Assembly: GCA_023380515.1 (NCBI GenBank) | Contig: JAMCRH010000116.1 | Location: 53,170-117,169, forward strand | From: Gammaproteobacteria bacterium | Lineage (GTDB): Bacteria; Pseudomonadota; Gammaproteobacteria; Enterobacterales; Alteromonadaceae | Direction of reading: 5' to 3' | Length of the DNA stretch: 64,000 bases | Part shown: piece by piece, positions 1 to 9,628 of the stretch | Numbering within the stretch: position 1 is the first letter of the stretch | How the letters are laid out: each line of letters starts with the position of its first letter | Translations under genes and position numbers: made by a program | Notes under the pieces: generated by a model | Told to the model about the DNA's origin: nothing | Seen by the model: only the letters and a program-made list of their open reading frames with translations | Databases searched by the model: none

Positions 1-1
1 G

Positions 2-331
2 GAGTGGCAAACCTTAACTCGCGTTGTATTGCTCACGGCAAGCCCAGGGATTTTCTCGGCGGTCATGATGGGGCTCGGTCGCGCGGTTGGTGAAACTATG
101 ATCGTGCTCATGGCCACCGGTAATACACCAATTATGGATTGGAATATCTTTGAGGGTATGCGGACATTGTCGGCAAATATTGCAGTTGAAATGCCTGAGT
201 CTGAAGTAGGAAGTACTCACTATCGGATTCTTTTCCTTGCTGCGTTTGTACTGTTCATTTTCACTTTTGCATTTAACACGGTGGCGGAGTTTGTGCGTCA
301 GCGGTTACGTGACAAGTACAGTTCACTTTAA
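2..331 (+). CDS. pstC: PstC, phosphate ABC transporter permease (C-terminal part)
   Basis: The gene enters from the left edge and is open in frame from base 2; only about the last 109 residues are present. They carry the ABC-permease signature region (GLGRAVGETMIVLMATGN, the EAA-type loop that contacts the ATPase) and a last membrane segment (about ILFLAAFVLFIFTFAFNTVA) followed by a basic tail. PstC pairs with PstA to form the inner-membrane channel of the high-affinity phosphate importer. The stop lies 11 bases before pstA, with a strong ribosome site (AGGAGAG) between them, so the two are one operon. The start and any N-terminal extension lie outside the window. Confidence 0.93.
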   Translation, partial: EWQTLTRVVLLTASPGIFSAVMMGLGRAVGETMIVLMATGNTPIMDWNIFEGMRTLSANIAVEMPESEVGSTHYRILFLAAFVLFIFTFAFNTVAEFVRQRLRDKYSSL

Positions 332-342
332 GGAGAGCAGCG

Positions 343-1995
343 ATGAAAACATGGTTTAAATCGGGTTCACCTTGGATTTGGATGACAGCGGGCACCGTTA
401 GTGTCGCGCTAATTGCGGTACTTGGCTTAATCGCGCTCATTGCATGGCGAGGACTTAGTTTCTTCTGGCCAGCGGCGATTCACGAATTTCACTTCAGCGA
501 TCAAGAACGTCAAGTCCTGATTGGTGAGATTTATGACCGCGAGCAAATTCCAGTCACTCGCTTAGTGGACGCAGGTGTGGATATTAGCCACATCGACGGC
601 GAATTTGTGACCCGCTATTTGGTGAAAGTTGGCAACCGTGAGTTTGTGCCTTTGGACTTTACGTGGATTCTTGAGCCGGACATTGTCCGTCAAGAAACGC
701 CGAAAGACTTAGTCATGTTAGAGCGTGCGCGCAATGGTAATTTTTATGGTTATCTTGAGGACGTGCTCGAAAACGGCCAAACCGTGGTGCAAGATCCAGC
801 AGCTATCCGCTCTGTGTTGCGCGAGCGCATGCGCCGAGCGCTGCAATTACGCGATGAAGGTTTGTCGATTCAACGCGGCCCGATTGCGTCGATTAACTAC
901 CAATTAGAGCAGCTACGTCTCGACCGTCGTCGTTTAGAACTGCGCGGAGAGTATAGCGACGAAGCTGAAGCTGAGTTACAACGACAGGAAGAGCTGCTAC
1001 GCGAGGAATATCGCGCCGTAGAGCAAGAGCTTTTCGCCATTCGTGCCGACATGGAGCGTGATCAAGTCGTGATGCGTGACATGCGTGGTGAACGCGTGAC
1101 CTTCAGCATGAGTTTGGTGCTTGACGCAACGTGGGCTAACGACATGAACTTGCTACAGAAGTGGGGCTACTTCTTCAAGCAAATCGGTAAGTTCGTGACT
1201 GAAGACCCGCGCGAATCGAATACCGAAGGTGGTGTATTCCCAGCAATTTTCGGCACCGTGTTCATGGTGTTGTTAATGTCGGTAATTGTGACGCCGTTTG
1301 GGGTCATTGCCGCGATTTACTTGCATGAGTATGCGGGAAAGAACAACATCACCCGCATGATCCGAATTGCCGTGATTAACTTAGCGGGTGTGCCTTCGAT
1401 TGTGTATGGCGTATTCGGACTTGGTTTCTTCGTGTATATGGTGGGTGGCACACTTGACCAGATTTTCTATCCGGAGTCTTTGCCTAACCCAACATTCGGA
1501 ACGCCGGGCGTTTTATGGTCGGCCTTAACGTTGGCGATTTTAACGTTACCTGTGGTGATTGTTTCCACCGAAGAGGGTTTATCACGAATTCCGAGTACCG
1601 TGCGTGAAGGCTCGTTAGCTCTTGGGGCAACGAAAGCCGAGACGATTTGGCGCATTATCCTGCCGATGGCGTCCCCTGCAATTATGACCGGCTTAATTCT
1701 TGCCGTGGCTCGTGCCGCGGGTGAGGTTGCGCCGTTAATGTTGGTTGGCGTAGTGAAGTCGGCGCCGACATTGCCGGTGGACGGTAACTTCCCGTTCTTC
1801 CATTTAGATCGGAAATTCATGCATCTTGGTTTCCACATCTATGACGTTGGTTTCCAAAGTCCAAACGTGGAAGCGGCGCGGCCATTGGTGTACGCAACAA
1901 GTTTATTATTGATTACCGTGATTGTTGGTTTGAACTTAACCGCGATTGGTGTGCGCAATCGCTTGCGGGAAAAATTCCGATCGCTTGAGCACTAA
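343..1995 (+). CDS. pstA: PstA, phosphate ABC transporter permease, long form with inserted coiled-coil domain
   Basis: Second permease subunit of the Pst phosphate importer. At 550 residues it is almost twice the usual size of about 300. One membrane segment lies at about residues 13-36. It is followed by about 250 non-membrane residues rich in Glu, Arg and Leu (strong heptad character about 140-245), matching the DUF3333-type N-terminal region known from PstA of some marine gammaproteobacteria. A normal permease domain with several membrane segments runs from about 300 to 540, including the EAA-type loop [20 protein letters not shown]. It sits between pstC and pstB in one operon. The role of the extra domain is unknown to me. 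Confidence 0.92.
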   Translation: MKTWFKSGSPWIWMTAGTVSVALIAVLGLIALIAWRGLSFFWPAAIHEFHFSDQERQVLIGEIYDREQIPVTRLVDAGVDISHIDGEFVTRYLVKVGNREFVPLDFTWILEPDIVRQETPKDLVMLERARNGNFYGYLEDVLENGQTVVQDPAAIRSVLRERMRRALQLRDEGLSIQRGPIASINYQLEQLRLDRRRLELRGEYSDEAEAELQRQEELLREEYRAVEQELFAIRADMERDQVVMRDMRGERVTFSMSLVLDATWANDMNLLQKWGYFFKQIGKFVTEDPRESNTEGGVFPAIFGTVFMVLLMSVIVTPFGVIAAIYLHEYAGKNNITRMIRIAVINLAGVPSIVYGVFGLGFFVYMVGGTLDQIFYPESLPNPTFGTPGVLWSALTLAILTLPVVIVSTEEGLSRIPSTVREGSLALGATKAETIWRIILPMASPAIMTGLILAVARAAGEVAPLMLVGVVKSAPTLPVDGNFPFFHLDRKFMHLGFHIYDVGFQSPNVEAARPLVYATSLLLITVIVGLNLTAIGVRNRLREKFRSLEH

Positions 1996-2030
1996 ATTGT
2001 GCGTTAGGCTTTCGAAACAGTAGGAAGATT

Positions 2031-2843
2031 ATGATTACGTTAAATAAAGATCGCTCAGAAGCAGTCAATGTGGACAACTTAAGTCCAGACGAAATTGCAT
2101 TAAGCGTGCGCAATTTGAATTTGTATTACGGCCAGGCGCAAGCCTTGTCGAATATCAATATGGATATTCCGAAAGGTAAGGTGACGGCATTTATCGGGCC
2201 ATCAGGCTGTGGTAAATCAACGTTGTTGCGCTGTATTAACCGCATGAACGACCTAGTCGAAACCTGTCGAATTGACGGTGAAATCAACTTGCACGGCCAG
2301 AATATTTACGACCGCAAAGTTGACGTTGCTGCCTTGCGTCGTCAGGTGGGTATGGTGTTTCAACGGCCAAACCCGTTCCCGAAGTCGATTTACGAAAATG
2401 TGGTTTATGGTTTGCGCTTGATGGGCGTAAATGACCGCCGGACACTCGACGAAGTGGTCGAACGCTCGCTAAAAGGTGCCGCACTGTGGAACGAAGTGAA
2501 AGATCGCTTAAAAGAGAGCGCTTTTAGTCTCTCGGGCGGTCAGCAACAACGTTTAGTCATTGCTCGCGCCATCGCCATTGAACCGGAAGTGTTGTTGTTG
2601 GACGAACCAACTTCAGCGCTCGATCCAATCTCAACGCTGACGATCGAAGAATTGATTACCGAGCTGAAGTCGAAGTACACCGTGGTGATTGTCACGCACA
2701 ACATGCAACAAGCGGCGCGGGTGTCTGACCAAACTGCATTTTTGTACATGGGCAAACTAATTGAGTATGCCGACACCAACACGCTGTTTACCACGCCACG
2801 CGAGAAACAGACTGAAGATTATATTACCGGCCGTTATGGTTAA
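2031..2843 (+). CDS. pstB: PstB, phosphate ABC transporter ATPase
   Basis: ATP-hydrolysing subunit of the phosphate importer, 270 residues. Walker A is GPSGCGKST (residues 56-64), the ABC signature is LSGGQQQR, Walker B is [12 protein letters not shown], and the switch histidine lies in VIVTHNMQQ. The family's typical C-terminus (DYITGRYG) is intact. It lies 35 bases after pstA. Its stop codon TAA (2841-2843) overlaps an ATG that is in frame with phoU, although phoU probably starts 21 bases further on. Confidence 0.97.
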   Translation: MITLNKDRSEAVNVDNLSPDEIALSVRNLNLYYGQAQALSNINMDIPKGKVTAFIGPSGCGKSTLLRCINRMNDLVETCRIDGEINLHGQNIYDRKVDVAALRRQVGMVFQRPNPFPKSIYENVVYGLRLMGVNDRRTLDEVVERSLKGAALWNEVKDRLKESAFSLSGGQQQRLVIARAIAIEPEVLLLDEPTSALDPISTLTIEELITELKSKYTVVIVTHNMQQAARVSDQTAFLYMGKLIEYADTNTLFTTPREKQTEDYITGRYG

Positions 2844-2863
2844 TGGCAGCGGAGGCAAAAGCA

Positions 2864-3583
2864 ATGGACAAATTTAATGTAGGTAAACACATTTCTGGTA
2901 AGTTTAACGAAGAGCTCGAAGCGGTTCGTAACAAAGTTCTCGCTATGGGCGGCTTGGTTGAGAAACAGTTAGCCGACGCACTGTCTGCAATTGAAAACAG
3001 CGATGTTGAATTGGCTGAGCGGGTGTTAAGTAGCGACTACAAGATTAACCAGCTGGAGCTGGAAATTGACGAGCAGTGCACGCGGATCATCGCTAAACGT
3101 CAGCCAACAGCGAGTGACTTGCGTTTAGTCTTAGCGATTATCAAAACCATTTCTGACTTAGAGCGGATTGGTGACGAAGCTGAGCGTTTGGCGCATGTTG
3201 CCAAAGCGAGCTTCAACAAAGACCAAGAGCATTTGCTGGTGAGCTTAGAGAATCTCGGGCAACAGGTGTTGTTGATGCTGCGGGAAGTGCTCGACGCGTT
3301 TGCACGCATGGACGAAGAGGCGGCGTTGCAGGTGCACCAAATGGATACCAATGCTGACCGTCAGTACGAAGCGTTAACCCGGCAATTAATGACGTACATG
3401 ATGGAAGACTCGCGCAGTATTCCGAAAATTATGGACGTGATGTGGTCAGCGCGATCACTCGAGCGAATCGGTGATCGCTGTCAGAATATCTCGGAGTACA
3501 TTATCTACTTCGTGCGCGGTAAAGACGTTCGCCACATTAGCCGCGAAGCGATGGAAGACACCGTCCGTGGTGGCAAATCGTAA
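2864..3583 (+). CDS. phoU: PhoU, phosphate-signalling regulator
   Basis: Two-repeat helical PhoU protein that couples Pst transporter state to the PhoR/PhoB system and limits phosphate uptake. Each repeat carries a metal-binding-type motif: SDLERIGDEAERLAH in the first and ARSLERIGDRCQNISEY in the second. I place the start at ATG 2864 because GGAGG at 2851-2855 is spaced 8 bases before it. An in-frame ATG at 2843, inside the pstB stop, would add seven residues but has no such site. From 2864 the protein has 239 residues, close to E. coli PhoU (241). It ends the operon and is convergent with serA, 18 bases away. Confidence 0.95.
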   Translation: MDKFNVGKHISGKFNEELEAVRNKVLAMGGLVEKQLADALSAIENSDVELAERVLSSDYKINQLELEIDEQCTRIIAKRQPTASDLRLVLAIIKTISDLERIGDEAERLAHVAKASFNKDQEHLLVSLENLGQQVLLMLREVLDAFARMDEEAALQVHQMDTNADRQYEALTRQLMTYMMEDSRSIPKIMDVMWSARSLERIGDRCQNISEYIIYFVRGKDVRHISREAMEDTVRGGKS

Positions 3584-3601
3584 GTTTAGAGGTGTTTGCC
3601 G

Positions 3602-4834
3602 CTAGTGCAATACACGGCAACGAATCGTCCCCGGAATTGCTTTGAGCTGCTCAAGTACTTCCGGGGCTTGGTCGCTGTTCACGTCCATGACGACATAACC
3701 AAGCTCACTGTCGGTTTGCAAAAACTGCCCCGAAATATTCACACCTAAATCTGCAAATACTTGGTTAATCCGATTCATCATGCCCGGCTGATTGCGGTGA
3801 ATATGCAGTAGACGACTGCAACCATGGTGAACGGGTAAGCTAACCTCTGGGAAGTTCACAGCAGACAAGGTTGAGCCATTGTCCGAGTACTTGATCAATT
3901 TGTGCGCGACTTCCAAGCCGATATTCTCTTGTGCTTCTTGCGTGCTGCCGCCAACGTGAGGCGTCAAAATAACATTGTCGAGGCCACGCAGCGGCGACAC
4001 AAACTCGTCGTTATTACCTTTCGGTTCAACTGGGAAAACGTCAATAGCGGCGCCGTTCAAGTGGCCATCACGTAACGCGTTCGCTAAAGCGTCAATGTCG
4101 ACCACAGTGCCGCGTGAAGCATTAATAAGCAACGCACCTTGTTGCATCAGCTCAAGTTCGCTAGCGGTAATCAGGTTCCGAGTTTGTTCGGTTTCAGGCA
4201 CATGCAACGAGACCACATGCGCGCTTTGCAATAACGCCGGAAGTGACGGCATCGGCAACGCGTTACCCATTGAGAGCTTATTTTCAATGTCGTAGAACAC
4301 CACGCGCATGCCAAGCTGTTCGGCTAAAACTCCCAGTTGCGAGCCGATATGGCCATAACCAATAATACCAAGTGTTTTACCACGAGCTTCGTGCGAGCCA
4401 GACGCTGACTTCAACCAACCACCGCGATGGCAGGCTGCGTTCTTCTCAGGAATTTTGCGCAGTAACATAATCATTTCGGCCAAGACTAATTCAGCCACAC
4501 TGCGGGTGTTTGAAAACGGTGCATTAAACACCGGAATACCAAATTCGCGCGCCGCTTGGGTATCGACTTGATTGGTGCCAATGCAGAAACAGCCAATCGC
4601 GTTGAGGCGCTCGGCACGTTCGAGGACTTTGCGGGTGAGCTGACTGCGCGAGCGAATGCCAATAAAGTGATAGTCGCCGATTTTGGCGGCCAATTCGTCT
4701 TCGTTCATGGCCGTGCTGTGTTGTTCAATTTCATGGTAGCCATGTTCTTGAAAACACTTAACCGCACTGGGGTGAACCCCTTCCAGCAGCAAAATTTTAA
4801 TTTTATCTTTGGCGAGTGAAAAACCTTGCTGCAT
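3602..4834 (-). CDS. serA: D-3-phosphoglycerate dehydrogenase
   Basis: Oxidises 3-phosphoglycerate to 3-phosphohydroxypyruvate with NAD, the first step of serine synthesis. The protein has 410 residues, the same length as E. coli SerA. The Rossmann glycine motif GYGHIG is at 159-164. The catalytic Arg lies in INASRGTVVD, the Glu in AIDVFPVEP and the His in TPHVGGST. The last 70 or so residues form an ACT domain (IHRNQPGMMNRINQVFADL), the site of serine feedback inhibition in this family. The minus-strand start has AGGAGTT a few bases upstream. It follows rpiA by 17 bases, so the two are probably cotranscribed. Confidence 0.97.
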   Translation of the reverse strand: MQQGFSLAKDKIKILLLEGVHPSAVKCFQEHGYHEIEQHSTAMNEDELAAKIGDYHFIGIRSRSQLTRKVLERAERLNAIGCFCIGTNQVDTQAAREFGIPVFNAPFSNTRSVAELVLAEMIMLLRKIPEKNAACHRGGWLKSASGSHEARGKTLGIIGYGHIGSQLGVLAEQLGMRVVFYDIENKLSMGNALPMPSLPALLQSAHVVSLHVPETEQTRNLITASELELMQQGALLINASRGTVVDIDALANALRDGHLNGAAIDVFPVEPKGNNDEFVSPLRGLDNVILTPHVGGSTQEAQENIGLEVAHKLIKYSDNGSTLSAVNFPEVSLPVHHGCSRLLHIHRNQPGMMNRINQVFADLGVNISGQFLQTDSELGYVVMDVNSDQAPEVLEQLKAIPGTIRCRVLH

Positions 4835-4851
4835 GTGGAACTCCTAATAAC

Positions 4852-5526
4852 TTATTTGCGACGTTCGAGCGTGATAACTTGGCTGCCGTCACTTAACAGC
4901 GCAATGTCAGCAGGACGAGCCGCAAACAGGCCATTGGTAACGACCCCTGTAATTTGATTGAGTTTGGTCTCAAGTTCTACAGGCTTTTCGATATGTAGAC
5001 TATAAACGTCGAGAATAACGTTGCCATTATCAGTGACAACCCCTTCACGATAGCTTGGGTCGCCGCCTAATTTCACTATTTCGCGAGCAACATAAGAGCG
5101 CGCCATCGGAATGACTTCGACCGGAAGAGGAAATTGACCGAGCACGTCGACTTGTTTGCTGACATCGGCGATACAAATCACTTTGTTGGCCACTGCTGCA
5201 ACGATTTTCTCGCGCGTTAGCGCCGCACCGCCACCTTTGATCATTTCTAACTGCGCATTAATTTCGTCCGCACCATCGACATAGATAGCTAAGTCGGCAA
5301 CACCGTTGAGGTCGTAAACAGGAATTCCGTGCTGCTTCAGCCGAGCGGTTGAGGCTTCCGAACTGCTCACAGCTCCGGCGATTTGATGTTTGATGGTCGC
5401 CAGGGCGTCAATAAAGTAATTCACGGTAGAGCCGGTACCAACACCAACAATGGTGTCGGCTTCAACGTATGGTAAAGCAGCTTCAGCGGCTAGTTTTTTG
5501 GCGCGATCTTGGTCAAATTTTGTCAT
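4852..5526 (-). CDS. rpiA: Ribose-5-phosphate isomerase A
   Basis: Interconverts ribose 5-phosphate and ribulose 5-phosphate in the non-oxidative pentose phosphate pathway. Recognised by [15 protein letters not shown] near the N-terminus, the catalytic-loop motif DGADEI and [12 protein letters not shown] chose ATG 5526 because family members begin near MT-x(4-6)-KK. An in-frame ATG at 5538 would add MVTN; neither start has a clear ribosome site. The rpiA-serA neighbourhood, with fau upstream, is common in gammaproteobacteria. Confidence 0.95.
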   Translation of the reverse strand: MTKFDQDRAKKLAAEAALPYVEADTIVGVGTGSTVNYFIDALATIKHQIAGAVSSSEASTARLKQHGIPVYDLNGVADLAIYVDGADEINAQLEMIKGGGAALTREKIVAAVANKVICIADVSKQVDVLGQFPLPVEVIPMARSYVAREIVKLGGDPSYREGVVTDNGNVILDVYSLHIEKPVELETKLNQITGVVTNGLFAARPADIALLSDGSQVITLERRK

Positions 5527-5697
5527 GTTAGTAACCATAGGTTGTGAGCAGCTTGTAGTCGCACTCTTTTGTGTGCAAAAGCGAAAGGCAACTAATGGTG
5601 CAGCGGAGTAACTTAAGATGGGTTCATAGTATACTCAGTTTGTTCGAACCTGTCAGTTGCTAATCGGGTGAACGTCCAGTGCTTTTATACGGTGTTT

Positions 5698-6342
5698 TTA
5701 AAACGACCAAGTCTTGCTCGGGGTAATGATGGTTGGCAACGGTACATCCCAAGCAGCATGAGGCAAGGCATCGACAAATTGACAGTCATGAGCAACGCCG
5801 GCGACGTGTAACTTTGGATAGCGTCCATGCGCCCAACCACTGAGAGTGCGATCGTAAAAACCACCCCCCATGCCAAGGCGATTCCCGGCCGCATCGAAAC
5901 CAACTAATGGCGTTAAAATTAAATCGAGTTGGCTTAACGGCATGACTTGATCGCAACGCAACACAGGTTCTGGAATTCCGAAGCGATTTTCATGCATAAG
6001 CGAGTTCGCATGGTAGGCAAGAAATAATAAATGCCCCGCACAAACTGGATGCAAAATAGGTGCGGCGGTTTGCCGCTGTTGTTGCCATAAGGCATCAACA
6101 AGCGGTGCGAGATTGATTTCGCCATCGTTGGCAAAAAACAGGGCAATCCGTTGGTGCGAATTGGCGACAATGTAGTTGAGAAGTCGCTCGCTTACCTGTT
6201 CGCTCGCCTGCTTTTGCTCTTGTTGACTGAGCGCTTGGCGGCGCAAACGCAGCTGTTGGCGAAAGGCTTGTCTTGTGGCCTGGTCGGTACTGACCAGTGA
6301 TGCGGTATCGGGCACCTGATGCTCCTTGACGATTGACTTCAA
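5698..6342 (-). CDS. fau: 5-formyltetrahydrofolate cyclo-ligase family protein
   Basis: Family enzymes convert 5-formyl-THF to 5,10-methenyl-THF using ATP. The ligand-binding motif GMGGGFYDRTL, LDLILTPLVGFD and a basic N-terminal helix (RQQLRLRRQAL) are seen. It has 214 residues against about 180-200 for E. coli YgfA, the excess being an N-terminal stretch of about 20 residues. In enterobacteria this gene directly follows the 6S RNA gene. Here it keeps the same orientation as zapA and 6S RNA but is separated from them by about 2.5 kb carrying other genes. It is divergent from the amidohydrolase at 6496. Confidence 0.9.
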   Translation of the reverse strand: MKSIVKEHQVPDTASLVSTDQATRQAFRQQLRLRRQALSQQEQKQASEQVSERLLNYIVANSHQRIALFFANDGEINLAPLVDALWQQQRQTAAPILHPVCAGHLLFLAYHANSLMHENRFGIPEPVLRCDQVMPLSQLDLILTPLVGFDAAGNRLGMGGGFYDRTLSGWAHGRYPKLHVAGVAHDCQFVDALPHAAWDVPLPTIITPSKTWSF

Positions 6343-6495
6343 CTGCGTCTTTACTTGCGCAATTTAACGACTGTTTTCGACAGTTAACCACAGAATCGCT
6401 GCAGAAGCTTTGACACTTTCCACCGACCTTGCCACACTAAGCGACAGATTAACTGATTGCCTGATAATTAAACTATAACATAGGCTTGTCGCTTC

Positions 6496-8148
6496 ATGAC
6501 TAGACATTCTGCTTCCGTGCGTACCGTGCAACCATCGACATTCCGCCGCCAATTGATGCTGGCGGTTGCGGCTTTTGCACTGCTTGCTTTTGCTCCTTCT
6601 CAGCTCATCAACACCAGTTACGCAACTGACGTTCCTACTGACCTTACCGGCCTTGACGCCCGTGAAGGACCGTTTCAGCGCTTAATTTTGCGTGGCGGAA
6701 TTCTCGTCAACGGCGAAGGTGCGCCGCCCGTCGGTCCGGTTGATATTGTGATTGTAGGTGATCGGATTGAGCGTGTTGCCGTGGTTGGTTATCCCGACGT
6801 ACTGATTTTGTCGCACGGGCGGCCGGTCGCAGAACCGGGAGATCGTGAAATCGACATCAGTGGCCATTATGTACTGCCCGGTTTTATTGATATGCATGGT
6901 CATATTGGTGGCTCGGCGCCGAATATTCCGCCCGAGTATGTGTATCAGCTTTGGCTTGCGCACGGCATAACAACAGTGCGGGAACCTGGTAGTTTTCGTG
7001 GTTTAGAATGGACCGTAAACCAAGCACAACAGGCAGCTGAAAATGCAATTGCGGCGCCACGGATTATTCCCTATGCCGGCTTTGGAATTGGCAGTTCAGA
7101 GCCAATTATCACTGGCGAACAAGCCCGAGCTTGGATTCAAACTGCGCACGACCGCGGTGCGCAAGGAGTTAAATTCTTTGGTGCACCACCACGTGTAATT
7201 CGTGCTGCTATTGAAGAAGCTAACGAGCTTGGAATGGGCACCATGATGCACCATGCCCAGTTGAACGTTGTCCGCACCAATGTCCTCGACTCAGCTGAGA
7301 TGGGCCTTACCACCATGGAGCACTGGTATGGTTTGCCAGAAGCGCTGTTCACCGACCAAGTCATTCAAAACTATTCGCCGGACTATAATTATCAAAACGA
7401 GCAAGATCGTTTTGGCGAAGCAGGGCGCTTATGGGCGCAAGCTGCAAAGCCAGGCAGTGACCGTTGGAACCTTGTGCGTGACCGTCTGATTGAGCTCGAC
7501 TTTACGATTAACCCGACCCTGACTATTTACGAGGCGAGTCGCGACGCAGCGGCACAGCGCAACGCCGAATGGCATGCGGAATATACCTTGCCGACGTTAA
7601 CCCGGTTCTTTAAACCCAGCCGCTATGCACATGGGTCGTATTGGTTCGACTGGACAACGGAACATGAAGTGGCTTGGCGTGAGAATTATCGCTTGTGGAT
7701 GACGTTCTTAAACGACTACAAAAACCATGGCGGTCGGGTCACTACCGGCTCAGATGCAGGGTATATTTACAAAATCTATGGCTTTGGTTTTGTTCAAGAG
7801 CTGGAACTTTTCCGTGAAGCAGGGTTCAACCCCTTAGAAGTGTTGCGCGCCGCAACCTTGTCGGGTGCAGAAGCGCTAGGCTTGGAAGAAGAAATTGGCA
7901 GCGTGATCGCGGGCAAAAAAGCGGACTTGCTGATCGTTAAAGAAAACCCGCTACGAAACTGGAAAGTGCTATACGGAACAGGGCATTATCAATTAAACGA
8001 AGACAATGAACCAATGCGCACGCAAGGGGTGTTGTATACCATGCGCGATGGCATTCTTTATGACGCACAACAGTTGTTGGCTAACGTCCGAGAAATTGTC
8101 GAATATACCAAACAACAAGAAGCCGCAGCGGCAGCAACCGCAGAGTAG
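6496..8148 (+). CDS. Secreted amidohydrolase family protein
   Basis: Metal-dependent amidohydrolase of 550 residues with an N-terminal export signal (basic start, then LMLAVAAFALLAFAP; likely cleavage after about residue 43). The barrel metal site is visible: HxH in FIDMHGHIGG, a His in MMHHAQL, HW in TMEHWYG and the Asp in TTGSDAGYI. The C-terminal segment (IGSVIAGKKADLLIVKENP) is the usual beta-sandwich return. The substrate cannot be read from sequence; relatives include prolidase- and imidazolonepropionase-like enzymes. A lipoprotein gene follows 20 bases later, probably in the same transcript. Confidence 0.85.
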   Translation: MTRHSASVRTVQPSTFRRQLMLAVAAFALLAFAPSQLINTSYATDVPTDLTGLDAREGPFQRLILRGGILVNGEGAPPVGPVDIVIVGDRIERVAVVGYPDVLILSHGRPVAEPGDREIDISGHYVLPGFIDMHGHIGGSAPNIPPEYVYQLWLAHGITTVREPGSFRGLEWTVNQAQQAAENAIAAPRIIPYAGFGIGSSEPIITGEQARAWIQTAHDRGAQGVKFFGAPPRVIRAAIEEANELGMGTMMHHAQLNVVRTNVLDSAEMGLTTMEHWYGLPEALFTDQVIQNYSPDYNYQNEQDRFGEAGRLWAQAAKPGSDRWNLVRDRLIELDFTINPTLTIYEASRDAAAQRNAEWHAEYTLPTLTRFFKPSRYAHGSYWFDWTTEHEVAWRENYRLWMTFLNDYKNHGGRVTTGSDAGYIYKIYGFGFVQELELFREAGFNPLEVLRAATLSGAEALGLEEEIGSVIAGKKADLLIVKENPLRNWKVLYGTGHYQLNEDNEPMRTQGVLYTMRDGILYDAQQLLANVREIVEYTKQQEAAAAATAE

Positions 8149-8168
8149 CAGGCCAAACAGGATTTGAC

Positions 8169-8633
8169 ATGATGCAATCTAAATTTTTTCGGATAGTCGC
8201 AGCAAGCATAGCGGTGCTGTTTGGATTAACTGCCTGTCAGCCAATGTATTCGCCTGAGCTGAAGGGTGAATGGCGGATTACCGGCTTTCACACTAGCACG
8301 AACGCTGAATTGACCGACGAAGAAGCATTGAGCTGGTTGGGTTATAGCGTGCATTTTGGTGAGCGGCGTATTCAGTTCTCGCGTTACGACTGCCACGACC
8401 CGAAAATTACGACCGACTGGCAGCAGCTCAATGTTGTCACGGATCGCTTAGGCGTTGCCCCAGACTTGTTTGGTATGCGAGGCGAGACACCCGTTCAGCT
8501 ATTATTTATTGATTGTCATGGCGAGCCTTGGTTTACACCGGGCGCAGAACTGATTCGCTTAGACGATGAACGCCTCATTATGGCTTGGAATGGGGTTATT
8601 TTTGAATTCAGACAGCAGCGCTCGACGCGCTAG
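8169..8633 (+). CDS. Predicted lipoprotein, unknown function
   Basis: 154 residues with a lipoprotein signal: hydrophobic SIAVLFGLTAC with lipobox LTAC, giving Cys at about residue 22. The mature part reads as a small beta-rich domain (GEWRITGFHT, then several short strands and two further Cys). Its pattern recalls META/lipocalin-like lipoproteins, but I do not recognise a family. An AGGA ribosome site precedes ATG 8169. It lies 20 bases after the amidohydrolase gene and probably forms an operon with it. Confidence 0.7.
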   Translation: MMQSKFFRIVAASIAVLFGLTACQPMYSPELKGEWRITGFHTSTNAELTDEEALSWLGYSVHFGERRIQFSRYDCHDPKITTDWQQLNVVTDRLGVAPDLFGMRGETPVQLLFIDCHGEPWFTPGAELIRLDDERLIMAWNGVIFEFRQQRSTR

Positions 8634-8658
8634 CCATGGGCCAAAAACGTTGGCGAGT

Positions 8659-8781
8659 TTATTCGCTGACGTTTTCCACTGGATCTTCAGTGGTTGGAGC
8701 TGGAGAGCTGCTGCAGGTATTCATGATTAAAACCGCAGCAATCACAATAAACACCGCAGCAACAATTTCTAATTTTCGCAT
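8659..8781 (-). CDS. Small single-span membrane peptide (40 aa)
   Basis: An open frame of 40 codons, ATG (8779-8781) to TAA (8659-8661). GGAG lies 7 bases before the ATG, good spacing for a ribosome site. The peptide begins MRKLEIVAAVFIVIAAVLIM, a charged start and one membrane span of about 17 residues, followed by NTCSSSPAPTTEDPVENVSE, a short acidic tail. There is no proper lipobox before the Cys. It begins 30 bases beyond the 3' end of the 6S RNA on the same strand, so it may be read from zapA/6S transcripts. Function unknown. Confidence 0.6.
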   Translation of the reverse strand: MRKLEIVAAVFIVIAAVLIMNTCSSSPAPTTEDPVENVSE

Positions 8782-8810
8782 TTAGATGCTCCGCCTGTGA
8801 CACTTAATGG

Positions 8811-8993
8811 GTGTTCTCCAGAGTGCCGCTGCGTCGTGTTAGCCCTTGAACCCTTTGGCTCAAGGCGGGTGCTGAAACATGTACCGCAGGCTTCCCGCTG
8901 CTCGGCGGGCTTGCACACTGGTACACGAGCAGGACCCTGTACTGACGATATCGGCTCAGGGACATTCACGTGCTGGCAAACACCCCAGAGAAC
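8811..8993 (-). ncRNA. ssrS: 6S RNA
   Basis: The minus-strand sequence from about 8993 to 8811 matches the plan of gammaproteobacterial 6S RNA. It opens with TTCTCTGGGGTGTTTGCCAG and continues with TCCCTGAGCCGATAT. The conserved late segment is CTTGAGCCAAAGGGTTCAAG, and it closes with GCGGCACTCTGGAGAAC. The first and last segments pair to form the terminal stem around the open-promoter-like bubble. 6S RNA binds sigma-70 RNA polymerase in stationary phase. Its place directly downstream of zapA on the same strand is the conserved gammaproteobacterial position. Ends are estimated to a few bases. Confidence 0.93.
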
Positions 8994-9007
8994 GCAGTAA
9001 GTATAAC

Positions 9008-9358
9008 TTATTCTGAATCAGAACTGGAGTGGTGACTGGTCGATTTTACATCGGTTAACGCTGATTTTGGCGCACCAATTGCTTTTTCGATCGTAGCTTG
9101 CAGGAGACTGATTTTGTCTTCGAGCGCTGTAATTTTCTTTGCTTCCGTCGCTCGCTCTTGAATCCATTCATGACACAAGTTCAATGCGGCCATAATGGCA
9201 ATTTGCTCGAGGTTGGTTAACTTCGTGGTTTCCCGAGTTTCTTTCATGCGTTGATCAAGCTGCTCTGCCGCTTCGCGCAATGCAGACTCTTGCCCCGCAG
9301 GACACATCACTCGATAGCTACGCTCGAGAATTTTAATATCAACTACATTACCACTCAT
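9008..9358 (-). CDS. zapA: ZapA, cell division protein
   Basis: Small FtsZ-ring-associated protein (116 residues) that cross-links FtsZ filaments. The N-terminal beta-alpha head begins MSGNVVDIKILERSYRVMCP. A helix reads LREAAEQLDQRMKETRE, and a C-terminal coiled coil (ITALEDKISLLQATIEKAI) ends in a polar, His/Ser-rich tail. It is divergent from ygfB, separated by about 270 bases, and followed on its own strand by the 6S RNA gene, the usual gammaproteobacterial arrangement. Confidence 0.95.
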   Translation of the reverse strand: MSGNVVDIKILERSYRVMCPAGQESALREAAEQLDQRMKETRETTKLTNLEQIAIMAALNLCHEWIQERATEAKKITALEDKISLLQATIEKAIGAPKSALTDVKSTSHHSSSDSE

Positions 9359-9628
9359 GGCTGTTTCCCTCAGTTTTTTCAGACGACCAACCCGGATGCA
9401 TAGGACATCTTGCCTGCAGGATACCGAGGCGTTTGAAAACTTGCAATCACCTTAACGGCTTTCTAATCTACTTGTTGGTTTTTTAACTGCTTATTGGTGC
9501 TGAATATTCGACTGCAGATTTGTTGCGCAAATTCATCGATTTTCCAGTGGATTTCTGGCTGCAGCGTGCGTGTAGTGGTAGCATGATGGATAAATCGCAA
9601 CATTGATAAGTGCAAGGTAAGTGCAATC

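Noticed and set aside
8769..9000. Open frames on both strands (about 66 codons each) between zapA and the lipoprotein gene
   Set aside because: They fall inside the 6S RNA gene; its conserved stems explain the sequence, and neither frame has a ribosome site or recognisable protein.
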